Shown here: piece after piece, positions 27,816-38,200 of the stretch | Numbering within the stretch: the stretch's first letter is position 1 | How the letters are laid out: every line of letters starts with the position of its first letter | Assembly: GCA_003326195.1 (NCBI GenBank) | Contig: LXQE01000029.1 | Coordinates: forward strand, 485,989-549,988 | Source: Nostoc punctiforme NIES-2108 | GTDB taxonomy: Bacteria > Cyanobacteriota > Cyanobacteriia > Cyanobacteriales > Nostocaceae | Direction: 5' to 3' | Length of the DNA: 64,000 bases | The notes under the pieces: generated by a model | What the model was told of the DNA's origin: nothing | The model's database searches: none | Seen by the model: only the letters and a program-made list of their open reading frames with translations | Made by a program: the position numbers and the translations under genes

Positions 27816-28748
27816 TCAACACTTGACTTGAGAAGGTTTCCCCTTGTTAAATCGACTTAATAAAGCCGCGATACTCAGAGCTTTAGCTATTGATTTAGGA
27901 TTAGTATTTTCGCCCGGTTCAATTTTCAGTCTGGTAGCGTATTTCAAAGCTAGTGAATCTTGCGGGTTAAGTTTTAATGCTTGACGGATGTAAACCCTGG
28001 CCATCCCGATAAATTTCTGTTTTAGATGTACTAAACCCAATAAGGCATAATAGTCGCTGTTATTTGGCTCTAACTTGATGGCATCGCGCAGTTCTTGCAC
28101 AGCTAGGGCCCAATTGGCTAGCCTGACGTACTCAATAGCTCGCTGGTAGTGACGTTGAGCGTAGTTTGTCAAAACTGGTTCGACATTAGTTTTTTCATCT
28201 AATGTTAATTCAACTGGCTTTACTTCTATTTTAGGAATGATGCGAACGGGTTTTTGTGGTAGAAACAAGTCAGGTTTATGCAACTGTAAGTAAACTAAAT
28301 TCAGTATGCTAATTTGTTGTGTAATTTGATAGAACTGATGGAGTGATTTGTATTGAGCTTCTGCATAGGAGGCGATCGCTTCTTCGTAAAATAATTCTGC
28401 TTGGGGTGCAGACATTTCTATAATTTCCTTAGCTATGGCACTTTGCCCACACAAAGCTTGCTGCTGTAATACTCTTGCGTCCGATCGCAGCATGGCTATG
28501 GCAATCAAGCGCTTGTGTCGATTTTTGAGTTGTTCGTAAGCTGGATTGATTAAATAGCTAAGTATTGCCGTTGCTAATCCTTCGTCTGAATTGCAGCTTT
28601 TAGCATAGCGATCGGGATGTAGCAGCTTCGCTAAAGTGTGATAGCGTTTAAAAATCTGGCGATCGTCAGCACTCACAGAAATTCCTAGCACAGCGTAAGG
28701 ATCGCAAAGCTGTTTAAACCATTCTGGCGGTAGGAAGGTCTGTGACAT
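27816..28748 (-). CDS. J-domain protein with C-terminal TPR
   Basis: A 310-residue protein. The N-terminal J domain (about 15-75) reads DPYAVLGISVSADDRQIFKR with the HPD triad at 44-46. The middle is helical. TPR-like helices at about 205-275 include YQRAIEYVRLANWALAVQEL, then AIKLEPNNSDYYALLGLVHL. Family inference: a DnaK co-chaperone of the DnaJ type III class (no Gly/Phe or zinc domain), with TPRs for partner binding. Confidence 0.82.
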   Translation of the reverse strand: MSQTFLPPEWFKQLCDPYAVLGISVSADDRQIFKRYHTLAKLLHPDRYAKSCNSDEGLATAILSYLINPAYEQLKNRHKRLIAIAMLRSDARVLQQQALCGQSAIAKEIIEMSAPQAELFYEEAIASYAEAQYKSLHQFYQITQQISILNLVYLQLHKPDLFLPQKPVRIIPKIEVKPVELTLDEKTNVEPVLTNYAQRHYQRAIEYVRLANWALAVQELRDAIKLEPNNSDYYALLGLVHLKQKFIGMARVYIRQALKLNPQDSLALKYATRLKIEPGENTNPKSIAKALSIAALLSRFNKGKPSQVKC

Positions 28749-29007
28749 CGTAGTAGTCTAGATCCGTTAAAAACTTAAAATTAGCATCAAAGCTGAATGC
28801 ACAGTCATGTGAAACTTACTCAAATTTCTTCAAATATTATTAAATTGTGGGGCTTACCACCCAAAAGTCGGAAGGGCAAAACGGGGTGGTTGACTAAAAT
28901 AGACTCATCCGCAAAACATAAATGAGTCAGGGTTTTTGCTGGATACCGAAAACCGAGTTCTTAATTTGGATAAAGTCGAGCTAAATGAAAGAACATAAAT
29001 TCAAGTA

Positions 29008-29829
29008 ATGATTACAAAATTTACACCTCAACAACAAGAGTTGATTGCATCATATCAGCGAAAATGGAGAGCAATTAGCTTATCAACAGAGCGTATCGAC
29101 CGCAAACGACTATTAGCTGTACTTGAGGAAGTATATAGTTTGTATCCCGAAGGTGGCTCAATGCCTGAAGTCATTTTTTTTGAGAGTCCTTATGGTGCTT
29201 TTAGTGCTGAGTTGATACTTGCAACAGCTAACTTTAACGGTCTGACTGATGATGAGGTAATCAATGAAGTAGCTAGTTTACAAACTCTTAGTGGTGAAGG
29301 TCAGATAAGAACTGATTTATGGTTTGATTTGCATATGGATTTCTCTCCAAATATCGAAGGGAATCCCCAAATTAATCAGGAGTTTTGGGAATTTTTAACA
29401 AAAAATCTTGTAGATGAAATAGGTATGACAATTCATGAACAGTTGTGGAAAATTTTATGGAATTGGCTTACCGAAAGGTTATGGAGTGAGTTGAAAGATA
29501 CTCCTAATGCTTATTACTGTTTTTACAATAACTTTATTGATCGTGACTCAGAATGGGCAAGTTACGCTGGGTTATTCGATTTTTGTATCAACGAACTAAG
29601 TTATCAACACGATCAAGAGCAATGGAATGTTTACCAAGCTGTATGTAGTGAGTGTGGCTGGTGGTTTCTACCATCACCTAGACATTACATAATTTGCGAT
29701 CGGCCAACAAAATTACTGCTTGACGATAGAGGTAAACTCCATGCTGATGAAGAGCCTGCAATTCAATTTGCTGATGGTTTTGGCGTATATGCTCGACATG
29801 GCGAAATTTATTCAATTTGTTTTCCTTAA
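29008..29829 (+). CDS. DUF6745-like protein, probably truncated
   Basis: A 273-residue protein. The opening FTPQQQELIASYQRKWRAIS, LSTERIDRKRLLAVLEEVY, PEVIFFESPYGAF and the late ICDRPTKLLLDDRGKLHADE, PAIQFADGFGVYARHG match, from memory, the repeat-associated DUF6745 family of large actinobacterial and cyanobacterial proteins. Those usually continue well past the FADGF motif; this one stops about 13 residues after it, so a C-terminal truncation is likely. Function is unknown. Confidence 0.6.
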   Translation: MITKFTPQQQELIASYQRKWRAISLSTERIDRKRLLAVLEEVYSLYPEGGSMPEVIFFESPYGAFSAELILATANFNGLTDDEVINEVASLQTLSGEGQIRTDLWFDLHMDFSPNIEGNPQINQEFWEFLTKNLVDEIGMTIHEQLWKILWNWLTERLWSELKDTPNAYYCFYNNFIDRDSEWASYAGLFDFCINELSYQHDQEQWNVYQAVCSECGWWFLPSPRHYIICDRPTKLLLDDRGKLHADEEPAIQFADGFGVYARHGEIYSICFP

Positions 29830-29844
29830 AGCTTAGAGGCAGCC

Positions 29845-29955
29845 ATGCGTTCTTCTCTACGAGATGCAACGCGAACATTTTTAATTGTTTCTGTGCCTTT
29901 TGGCTGTCTTATTGTAGGAACTATGGTATTCGTATATTTATTAGAAATATGTTGA
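29845..29955 (+). CDS. Small 36-residue membrane protein (hypothetical)
   Basis: A short frame starting ATG at 29845 after AGAGGCAG: MRSSLRDATRTFLIVSVPFG, then CLIVGTMVFVYLLEIC. It has a basic N-terminus and one hydrophobic helix. Its stop (TGA, 29953-29955) lies inside the first codons of the next gene (ATG at 29949), a tight overlap typical of translational coupling. No family is recognised. Confidence 0.5.
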   Translation: MRSSLRDATRTFLIVSVPFGCLIVGTMVFVYLLEIC

Positions 29956-30323
29956 CTAAGCGCAAAAGTCGAAGTGTTGCCGCTGTTTTAGCTTTTTCTG
30001 GGACGCTGACAATTTCAGGATTACATAAATTCTACTTGGGACAGCCGTTGTGGGGTGTTTTGTATGTGTTGCTTTCCTGGACACCGATCCCCAAGGTAGC
30101 TAGTGCGATTGAGGGAGTTTGGTATTTAGCCCAAGATGAAGAAGCTTTCGATCGCAATTTTAATCTAGGCAAGTCAGCAGCGAGAACTTCACAAAAGGCG
30201 ATTAATCAAGTAGGAGCGATCGCTGACGCAATGCGGGAATTAGATGCTCTGCGCCAAGATGGACTGATTTCGGAGTATGAATTTGAACAAAAGCGCCGCC
30301 AATTGCTAGACCAGATTTCTTGA
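29949..30323 (+). CDS. TM2-domain protein with C-terminal SHOCT-like helix
   Basis: About 124 residues from the ATG at 29949; a longer reading to 29817 overlaps the small upstream frame and has no homology. The TM2 domain (about 8-65) shows LAFSGTLTISGLHKFYLGQP, then LWGVLYVLLSWTPIPKVASAIEG. The end LDALRQDGLISEYEFEQKRR resembles the SHOCT motif. TM2 proteins are small two-helix membrane proteins of unclear role. Confidence 0.75.
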   Translation: MLTKRKSRSVAAVLAFSGTLTISGLHKFYLGQPLWGVLYVLLSWTPIPKVASAIEGVWYLAQDEEAFDRNFNLGKSAARTSQKAINQVGAIADAMRELDALRQDGLISEYEFEQKRRQLLDQIS

Positions 30324-30337
30324 GGTAAGCGACAATC

Positions 30338-30871
30338 ATGAATAATTGGCTACCTTTAAACTCTAGACTGCAAAAACTTCGCGCCAAGCTCCTCAACGAT
30401 CCCTACTATCGCCTACAATCTGGGGAAGAAATTCAGATAGCGGCCCAATTAGGTATCCGCATTGATGCTAATCAAGCGACTGTAGATGATTGGTTACGTC
30501 TACCAGGTTTGTCAATTCACCAAGCGCGATCGCTTGTAGAACTTTCACATTCAGGTGTTAAATTCTACTGTATTGAAGATATTGCTGCGGCTTTGGGTAT
30601 ACCAGCACCGCGTCTAGAGCCATTAAAGCCTCTGCTGAATTTTATTTACTATGACCACGAGTCTTTAGAAAATCCTACCCATTTACTCAACCCAAACACA
30701 GCAACCGTTGAAAAATTAGCACAAATTCCATTTATAGATTTGTCTTTGGCGGAAGCAGTGGTACAAAATCGGCAATCAGCCGGGCCTTACCGTAACCTGG
30801 CTGATTTCCAGCGACGGCTGGAGTTAACTGGTGATGCGATCGCCCAGATAATGTATTATTTGAGGTTTTAA
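30338..30871 (+). CDS. Helix-hairpin-helix (ComEA-like) protein
   Basis: A 177-residue protein with no signal peptide. Two helix-hairpin-helix repeats are seen: around 50-90 (IDANQATVDDWLRLPGLSIH, then QARSLVEL) and around 117-170 (LNPNTATVEKLAQIPFIDLS, then LAEAVVQNRQ). The motif is used for sequence-independent DNA binding, as in ComEA. The absence of an export signal argues against a classical periplasmic DNA receptor. It is 14 bp downstream of the TM2 gene. Confidence 0.75.
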   Translation: MNNWLPLNSRLQKLRAKLLNDPYYRLQSGEEIQIAAQLGIRIDANQATVDDWLRLPGLSIHQARSLVELSHSGVKFYCIEDIAAALGIPAPRLEPLKPLLNFIYYDHESLENPTHLLNPNTATVEKLAQIPFIDLSLAEAVVQNRQSAGPYRNLADFQRRLELTGDAIAQIMYYLRF

Positions 30872-30950
30872 GTTAAAAGTTAGAAGTCTTAAAATAACTC
30901 CTAACTCTAGCAATTTTGGATTGAAAGAAAAATCTTAAATCCAAAACTGA

Positions 30951-31523
30951 TTAAATGAACCCAATGCGATCGAGAGGCCAAAAGCGAAACGTTGCCCGAC
31001 CGATGACATTTTTTCTGGGTAAAAAGCCCCAATAGCGAGAATCATTACTATCGTTGCGATTATCTCCCATAACAAAAAATTCGTCTTCTGGGACTTTCAC
31101 TGGTTGATATGGCTGATTTGGGGGTTCAGCGATGTAGTCTTCTGCCAAGGGTTGACCGTTGAGGTAAACTTTACCAGAAGCAACACTAATTACCTCACCA
31201 GGCTGGCCAATAACTCGCTTGATAAACGCTTGGTCTTTGGGATATCCTCGACGTTGTAGTTCTGCGGGTGGCTGAAAAACAATAATATCGCCAGTTATGG
31301 GAGGGTGAAAATGGTAGGAGATTTTTTCAACTACCAAGCGATCGCCAGTATGTAAGGTGGGTAACATCGAGTCAGAAGGTATATAGCGCGGTTCGGCGAT
31401 AAAAGTTCTGATTAAAAATGCCAAACACAGTGCGATCGCAATTAAAATCAGATTTTCTTGCGAACTACGCCATACTTTTAACGACGCACGCTCTTTTTTT
31501 GCATCACTTTCGTGAGGAATCAT
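30951..31523 (-). CDS. lepB: Signal peptidase I
   Basis: A 190-residue protein with one N-terminal membrane anchor (about 24-42). Catalytic Ser52 is in IPSDSMLPTL and the general-base Lys102 in FIKRVIGQPGE. Box E is GDNRNDSNDSRYWG near the C-terminus. Role: removal of signal peptides at the plasma or thylakoid membrane. It converges with the ComEA-like gene across a heptad-repeat stretch. Confidence 0.94.
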   Translation of the reverse strand: MIPHESDAKKERASLKVWRSSQENLILIAIALCLAFLIRTFIAEPRYIPSDSMLPTLHTGDRLVVEKISYHFHPPITGDIIVFQPPAELQRRGYPKDQAFIKRVIGQPGEVISVASGKVYLNGQPLAEDYIAEPPNQPYQPVKVPEDEFFVMGDNRNDSNDSRYWGFLPRKNVIGRATFRFWPLDRIGFI

Positions 31524-33113
31524 AAAAGTTTCTAGCCAGTTTCAGAAGTGAGACAAATACCTTGATTATTTTGACTCAAAAGGTATATTAATAGGAAAGC
31601 AGAGTTTAAGGTCAACCTATACAGATATTAAATAATACACTTATTCATTTACTGAAGATAAGCAAAAGTACTGCAAATAAACTATGGCTTGTCTAAGGGT
31701 TGTCAAATAGACAATTAAAAATAAAAATTCTAATTGCTGTAATTATAAGGCAAGTTATGAGATAATTATAAGTTTTGTTTCTTCCTGCCAAAGAAGCTAG
31801 TGACAGACTGCTAGAGCGATACAACCAGTAGGCTTTTTCTTTAAACAGAAAATTGTTTGTAGAGTGGCAAAATAGTCTACCCCATGTGTGACAGTATCTA
31901 CATCACTTTAGTGAAAAAAGGCAGAGGGCAGTCTTGCTGGAGGTTGAGTTGCAAAAAATTATAAAATTATATTTTGTGCTGTATTATTAAGTGATATTAC
32001 ATAAAAATAGTCAAAATGTAAATGTATTTTTAAATGCATAAATCTAGTTAAAGCAAGTGTTTTTAGTAAAAAATACTACGTTTAAATATGGACTTTAATG
32101 CTTCAATAAATAGATGCCATACTATTGTAATTTTAATCACTTGCCTATCTAGATGAAATTAATTTCCGTAATTACACGGTGACAGTGCATATTAAACTGT
32201 ACTATTAATTAAGATATAAACATACTTAATTATCGAGAAAAAAATTCACAGACAGAAAGCTACTAGCAATTTCGGCTAAAGTATCAGCATCCGAAATAGA
32301 ACTAAACTGCTGATAGAATTATTTTTGCTGAATAAGTCAAAGATGACTAGATTTAAAGAATAAATGCCCCTTGGCAATGAGAAACTATATTGAATCAATT
32401 TTCGTCTGGTCTACTTCATAGAAATGTACAAGGTAACATTCTGTCAGTTGAAAATTTAACTTTTTCTTAAAAAGGAAATAATGGCAACAGGCAGTAAAAT
32501 ATATCCTATCGAGAATAGAACTAATAGTTTGCCAGACTCTTTTTTTAAAGATACCCCGCCCTTGTAAGTAGTTTTATATGTTAATCAAACAATTGACTTA
32601 AGTTGTAAATTATACAGATTTACTGTCGCAAAGTCTGGCTAAAAAGACTTCAGTCTGCTAAAAATGCAAATTGTGGGTATGACAACTTAGTTCATCTTAT
32701 TTGAAAAGCTATAAAACTTGAAAGGATAATGCTGCTTTAGTGGTGAACTGAAAAACAGCAACTAATGCATAACTCCTATTTAAGACGGTTTTGGGGTGTG
32801 GTTAATGATCTGATTGTGTTCCTCTCCTTCTTAGAGCTATCAGTAAGAATGTGGAAGTGTAGACCTTACCTTTGATGACTGGGTTGAAATTAAACAGTAT
32901 CAATTATTGTATATTCAACGCTGTCCAAATCTAGAGCATATAGATTTCAGTTAAAGCAATATAGTCTGTCTTATCGATTCTGAATTTCCGTTAGTACCAA
33001 TTCCAGTTTTCATGATTACCAGAAAGCAGCTGGTATCTAAATATCTAATAAAAATGTGCTATAACGTACCGTCATAAGCGTGGTGATGGTTCGATCTTTG
33101 AAGGAGCTATGAG
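31524..33113. other. Long AT-rich tract without recognised genes
   Basis: About 1.6 kb between the divergent lepB and the polysaccharide deacetylase gene. I read all frames visually and saw no protein-like stretch, tRNA or hairpin-plus-T-run. HIP1 octamers, frequent elsewhere, were not noticed here. It may hold a long leader or regulatory region, a decayed gene or an unrecognised RNA. Confidence 0.5.
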
Positions 33114-34022
33114 GTGGAAAACAATAAGTCGTTTCTGTGGCCAGAAGGAATATTAATTGCGCTACTTGCTTTAGGTGGTGTTTTTAGTCTTGCTTTTATG
33201 ATGCTTCTAAGGCCAAATGCTTCGGAGGCTCAGAGTAGACCAAGTATAAATGTCAAGGATGTATCTGCAAACGTAGGAATTCAGCAGCGCATTGAGAAAT
33301 TAAAAGCTGCGATGCTTACAAGTTGGCAGCAAGAAGCACAAACAAAGGGTCTAGCCTATCCTATACCATCACGTTTTCAAGGGGAAATCATTAAGGCTGC
33401 AAAACTTACTCAGGGTGAGAAAGTGATTGCTCTCACCTTTGATGATGGGCCTTGGCCTCAGACTACAGAGCAAGTGCTAAATATTCTGAAATCAAATAAT
33501 ATCAAAGGGACGTTTTTTGTAGTCGGGCAAAACCTAAAAAATTATCCAGAGTTAGGAAGGCAGATTGTCGCTCAAGGTCACGTCATTGCCAATCATACTT
33601 GGCATCACTGGTATCACTTTTTTAATCAAGAGGCAGCTGCTTTTGAAATTGAGCGCACAACAGACTTAATTTATCAAGTTACAGGTGTCAAAACAAATCT
33701 GTTCCGACCGCCTGGTGGCATCCTACATAATGGATTAGCTGGTTATGCAAAAGGACAAAAGTATGGTGTGGTGATGTGGTCGGCTGACTCCACAGACTAC
33801 AAGTTACCAGCGGTACCAAAGTTGATCGATAATGTGATTAAAGATTCAAAACCTGGTGGAATTGTGCTAATGCATGATGGTGGCGGTAATCGTTCCAGAA
33901 CTGTGCAAGCTTTACCAGAAATTATTAGCAACTTTAAAAAGCAAGGCTATCGCTTTGTGACTATTCCAGAACTTTTAGAAATCGAAGATGCAGATCAAAA
34001 ACTGCTTGCTAATAAAAAGTAA
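33114..34022 (+). CDS. Polysaccharide deacetylase (NodB fold)
   Basis: A 302-residue protein with a GTG start preceded by GAAGGAG (8-nt spacing). An N-terminal membrane helix (about 11-33) anchors it, with the catalytic domain outside. NodB motifs are TFDDGPWPQT (108-117), the metal-binding HTWHH (161-165), RPPGG and the late VLMHDGG. Role: metal-dependent removal of acetyl groups from GlcNAc or MurNAc in peptidoglycan or exopolysaccharide. Confidence 0.88.
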   Translation: MENNKSFLWPEGILIALLALGGVFSLAFMMLLRPNASEAQSRPSINVKDVSANVGIQQRIEKLKAAMLTSWQQEAQTKGLAYPIPSRFQGEIIKAAKLTQGEKVIALTFDDGPWPQTTEQVLNILKSNNIKGTFFVVGQNLKNYPELGRQIVAQGHVIANHTWHHWYHFFNQEAAAFEIERTTDLIYQVTGVKTNLFRPPGGILHNGLAGYAKGQKYGVVMWSADSTDYKLPAVPKLIDNVIKDSKPGGIVLMHDGGGNRSRTVQALPEIISNFKKQGYRFVTIPELLEIEDADQKLLANKK

Positions 34023-34192
34023 TAATTATTAATTATGGTTAATTAATCAATAGTAATTGGCTAAAAACTAAAATTATGTTTTTTGCTTAAAACACACTAT
34101 TGGTGATTCGAGTTTAGACCAATTTATGGTATTAAATAAAAAAAAATCAACTTTTAAGTTGATGAATAATCTTGGTTATCTCTGATGACGGT

Positions 34193-34948
34193 TTAACCCA
34201 GCGATGCAGAGGCAATAACTGTCCAAGTTGCCATATATGTTCCAGCATACTTGTTAGAATAGTCAGTAGTGCTATCGGGAACAAACCAGTCAGGAGTAGT
34301 CTTTTGCTGTCGAACCTGTTTGTCCAAGCCAATTTGCAGAGAAATATTCTCGTAAACAATTTTTGCCTTTACAGCTTTCAGCAATTTTTCTACCAAGTTT
34401 TGTAGCCATTCTGCCCGAACATAGAGATTATGAGATGGATGTTCACCATAAGCAAAAGGTACAATAAGCACCAAATATCCTTTGTTGCTTATTAGTTTGT
34501 CTAAACAGAATTGAACGAGTTCTTGATCGTTGTTTTGTTGTAGTGTTTCCTTGTCAACATTATGAAATAGCAAGCCTGCTAGCACGACGGCATCAAATTT
34601 TTGATTTTCTGAAGCTAATTCTGGCAGTGCTACCGATAAATCTTTAGCAGTAAACTTCTGGTTGGGGTATAGTTTTGAACAGTATTGAATCGCACCTTCA
34701 CTGTGGTCTATCCCAAGGTAGTCACATCGCTCAGGTAGATATTTGTTCAAAGCCCCATTGCCACATCCTAAATCTAACAAAGAGAATGAACGTTGCTTAA
34801 AAGCTTGATCGAGATACCAAACTGATGGTGTGTATCGGGTAGCATTTTCAGGAGATTCAAAGTATGAATAATAATTATCTTGGAAACGCTCTTCTTCAGA
34901 AGTTTTGCGATCGGGAGCTTGCTCTTCTATAAGCATTTTGATAGACAA
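34193..34948 (-). CDS. Class I SAM-dependent methyltransferase
   Basis: A 251-residue protein. SAM motif I is LLDLGCGNGALNKYLPE, followed by YLGIDHSEGAIQYC (acidic strand end) and FDAVVLAGLLFHNV. The N-terminal YFESPENATRYTPSVWYLDQ resembles small-molecule methyltransferases. The substrate is unknown. It converges with the deacetylase gene. Confidence 0.75.
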   Translation of the reverse strand: MSIKMLIEEQAPDRKTSEEERFQDNYYSYFESPENATRYTPSVWYLDQAFKQRSFSLLDLGCGNGALNKYLPERCDYLGIDHSEGAIQYCSKLYPNQKFTAKDLSVALPELASENQKFDAVVLAGLLFHNVDKETLQQNNDQELVQFCLDKLISNKGYLVLIVPFAYGEHPSHNLYVRAEWLQNLVEKLLKAVKAKIVYENISLQIGLDKQVRQQKTTPDWFVPDSTTDYSNKYAGTYMATWTVIASASLG

Positions 34949-35292
34949 GTCCTACTTGTCTGAAAACTTTTCTATGGCAGTTTACCAGTATTTAGATAAT
35001 GCCTTCTATACGCAATTAGGTAGATTTCAGGACAGTGCTGATCCCGATTTTACTACTTAGAACTTTCACAAGATTTGATTGCTCAGTCGCTTTGGTGTTC
35101 TTAGTCTAAAGTCGATCTGTGAGTATTCCCCCTAAAAAAGGGGGAATATTTTTTTCTCTCTACGCTCTTTTTAAGAGGTAAATTCAGGCGACTGCTTTGG
35201 GCATCACAAAGGGGTTTTCGCAGAGTATCTGTTTGTGCAGCTTCTCCTACGGGAGAATAGCTTAAGGGAGAGTATGAGAACGGTTACAGTTA
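34949..35292. other. Spacer with an orphan terminator and a short hairpin repeat
   Basis: About 340 bp between the methyltransferase start and the end of glutamate synthase. It holds a strong intrinsic terminator facing right (35124-35156) and the TTCTCC-TACG-GGAGAA hairpin (35242-35257), a widespread type in such genomes. No coding frame was seen. Confidence 0.6.
35124..35156 (+). terminator. Rho-independent terminator, orphan
   Basis: TATTCCCCC (35124-35132), loop TAAAAAA, then GGGGGAATA (35140-35148) directly followed by TTTTTTT. It is oriented for plus-strand transcription, but the nearest plus-strand gene ends at 34022 and a minus-strand gene lies between. Confidence 0.75.
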
Positions 35293-38200
35293 CTAATGAC
35301 TGCTTACTAAACTGAACTCAGTTGTTTTGTTTTCAGGATTAGCTTCTGGACTATCAGCTTCAGAAGGCGGAACTAACTGCCAGAATTTCGGCAAAAATTC
35401 TTGCCAGTTTTGCAGAATTTTCTTCGCCTTTGGTGAACCAGTGCGTTCTGCATGAGTTTGGATTAACTCTTGCAGTTGCTTTGCACCTACTTCTGTAATC
35501 ACCCGCTGTATTTTGACAATTTCAGGGTTGACTAACTCACGAAATGAATCGTCTTCATCCAAGAAGTATGCGAGTCCACCAGTCATGCCAGCAGCTACGT
35601 TACGTCCTACTTTGCCGAGGACGACAATTACACCACCTGTCATGTATTCACAGCAGTGATCCCCAGCGCCTTCAATCACTGCTACGCCTTTGGAGTTTCT
35701 CACAGCAAAGCGCTCTCCTGCTAGTCCGTTGGCAAATAATATGCCGCCAGTAGCACCATAGAGGCAGGTATTACCAACTATCACGTTTTGTGATGCGTTA
35801 TAAGTAGCATCAGTTGGAGGTTTGATGATGATTTCACCACCATGCATCCCTTTACCTACATAGTCGTTTGCTTCTCCTTCTAGGCTTAGAATTATGCCTG
35901 GGAGGTTGAAAGCACCAAAGCTTTGCCCAACACTACCTGTAAAGTTGAGATTAATTTGTCCTTCAAAGCCACTGTCACCGTATTGAGAAGCGATCGCACC
36001 CGCTAATCTTGTACCCACTGTTCTGTCAGTATTGATAATTGGGTAAGTCTTGGTGACAGTAGATTGATCCCTAATAGCAGCCTGAATGTCAGGATCGGCA
36101 AGGAACTTGTCATCTAAAACCACGCCGTTGCTGTGAACTTCTTCATGCACCAACCAGCTACGATTGTCTCTGCTATTTGGTAGCTGAAGCAAACAGTCGA
36201 GATTCAGCGATCGCGTTTTGGCGAGATTTACCTCTGGGCGCAGTTTTAACAAATCTGCACGTCCAATGATTTCTGACAAAGAACGGTAGCCAAGTCGGGC
36301 TAACAAACTCCGCACTTCTTCGGCAATGAAGTAAAAGAAGTTGACAACTTGTTCCGGTATTCCCGTAAATCGCTTGCGGAGTTCTTCTTTCTGAGAGGCG
36401 ACTCCCACGGGGCAATTATTTGTATGGCAAATCCGCGCCATGATACAGCCTTCAGCAATCATGGCAATGGAACCGAAACCAAATTCTTCACCGCCCATCA
36501 ATGCACCTATTACCACATCCCAACCACTCTTGAGTCCGCCATCTACGCGTAAAATCACGCGATCGCGCAAGCCATTTTCCATCAAAACCCGATGCACTTC
36601 GCTTAAACCCAGTTCCCACGGTGAACCAGCATGTTTAATCGAACTGAGTGGCGATGCACCTGTACCACCATCATGTCCAGAAATCTGGATAATATCAGCG
36701 TTTGCCTTCGCTACACCAGCCGCGATCGTGCCAATGCCAACTTCTGAAACTAGCTTCACCGATACCTTTGCTTTGGGGTTAATTTGGTGTAGATCAAAAA
36801 TCAGTTGTGCTAGGTCTTCAATCGAATAAATATCGTGGTGTGGTGGTGGCGATATCAGCGTGACACCTGGTTTGGAGCGCCTTAACATTGCAATGTATTG
36901 GCTTACTTTGGGCCCTGGCAGTTGCCCACCTTCCCCAGGTTTTGCACCTTGGGCAATTTTGATTTCAATTTGTTTGGCGTTGACTAGGTACTCTGGGGTA
37001 ACACCAAAGCGTCCCGATGCAACTTGCTTAATGGCACTATAAGCTCGATCGCCATTCCGCAACCCTTTTAAATGAGGTAGGGTTGGTGAGTGGCCCAACT
37101 CATCTACATCATCTAAAACTGTGTAGCGCACTGGATCTTCGCCACCTTCTCCAGAATTCGATTTACCACCAATGCGGTTCATGGCGATCGCTAAAGTTTC
37201 ATGGGCTTCTCTTGACAAAGCGCCTAAAGACATGCCACCGGTGCAGAAGCGCTTGACTATTTCATATACCGATTCCACTTCTTCTAAAGGAACTGGGGTG
37301 CAATCGCCTTGGAAATCTAGTAAATCCCGCAAGGCTGTTACTGGTCTGCCTTGGAGGTGCTTTTTATAAACTTCGTAGTGGTCGTAGTTTTTGCCATCTA
37401 GAGCCTTATGCAGCGCCTTAACCATTTCTGGACTATTCATGTGGTATTCGCCGCCAGGACGGTACTGCACAAAGCCCAAGTTTTCTAACTTTTTGGTCGT
37501 TAGTTCTGGGAAAGCTTTGACGTGGAAGGAAAGCACTTCATCAGCAAGTTCGGTAACACTCAAACCACCGATGCGGGAAGTCGTCCCACGGAATCCCAGG
37601 TCGATTAAATCTCCACCGATGCCAATAGCTTCAAAGATTTGGGCTGCTTGATAGCTGGAAAGCAGAGAAATTCCCATTTTGGAGAGAATTTTCAGCAAAC
37701 CTGACTCTACTGCTTTGCGATAGTTTCCTAAAGCTTGTTCTAGGGTAAGGGTGGGAATTTTTTGCACACCCATTAACTTTTGAGTTTTGGGATCAGACCA
37801 CCAATCACGCACCGTATCTAAAGCCATGTACGGGCAAACTGCGCCAGCGCCATAGCCAATCAGACAGGCAAAGTGATGGGTACTCCAGCATTGAGCAGTA
37901 TTGACAATCAGGGATGTTTTCATTCGCAACCCTTCCCGAATCAGGTGATGATGCACCGCACCCACTGCTAATAGGGGAGGAATGTAGGTATATTCTGTGT
38001 TGATACTGTCATTGACCCAATCCCGATCGCTTAATATTAAAATCTTTGCACCTGCTCGGACTGACTCAGCTGCTTGTGCTTGCAAAGATTGCACAGCGGC
38101 TTTCAATCCTTCTGGGCCGCTGGCGATCGCAAATAGGGTTGACAACTCAGCCGTGGCAAATCCTGACAGCTTAATCGCCTCTAATTCACTATCAGTTAAC

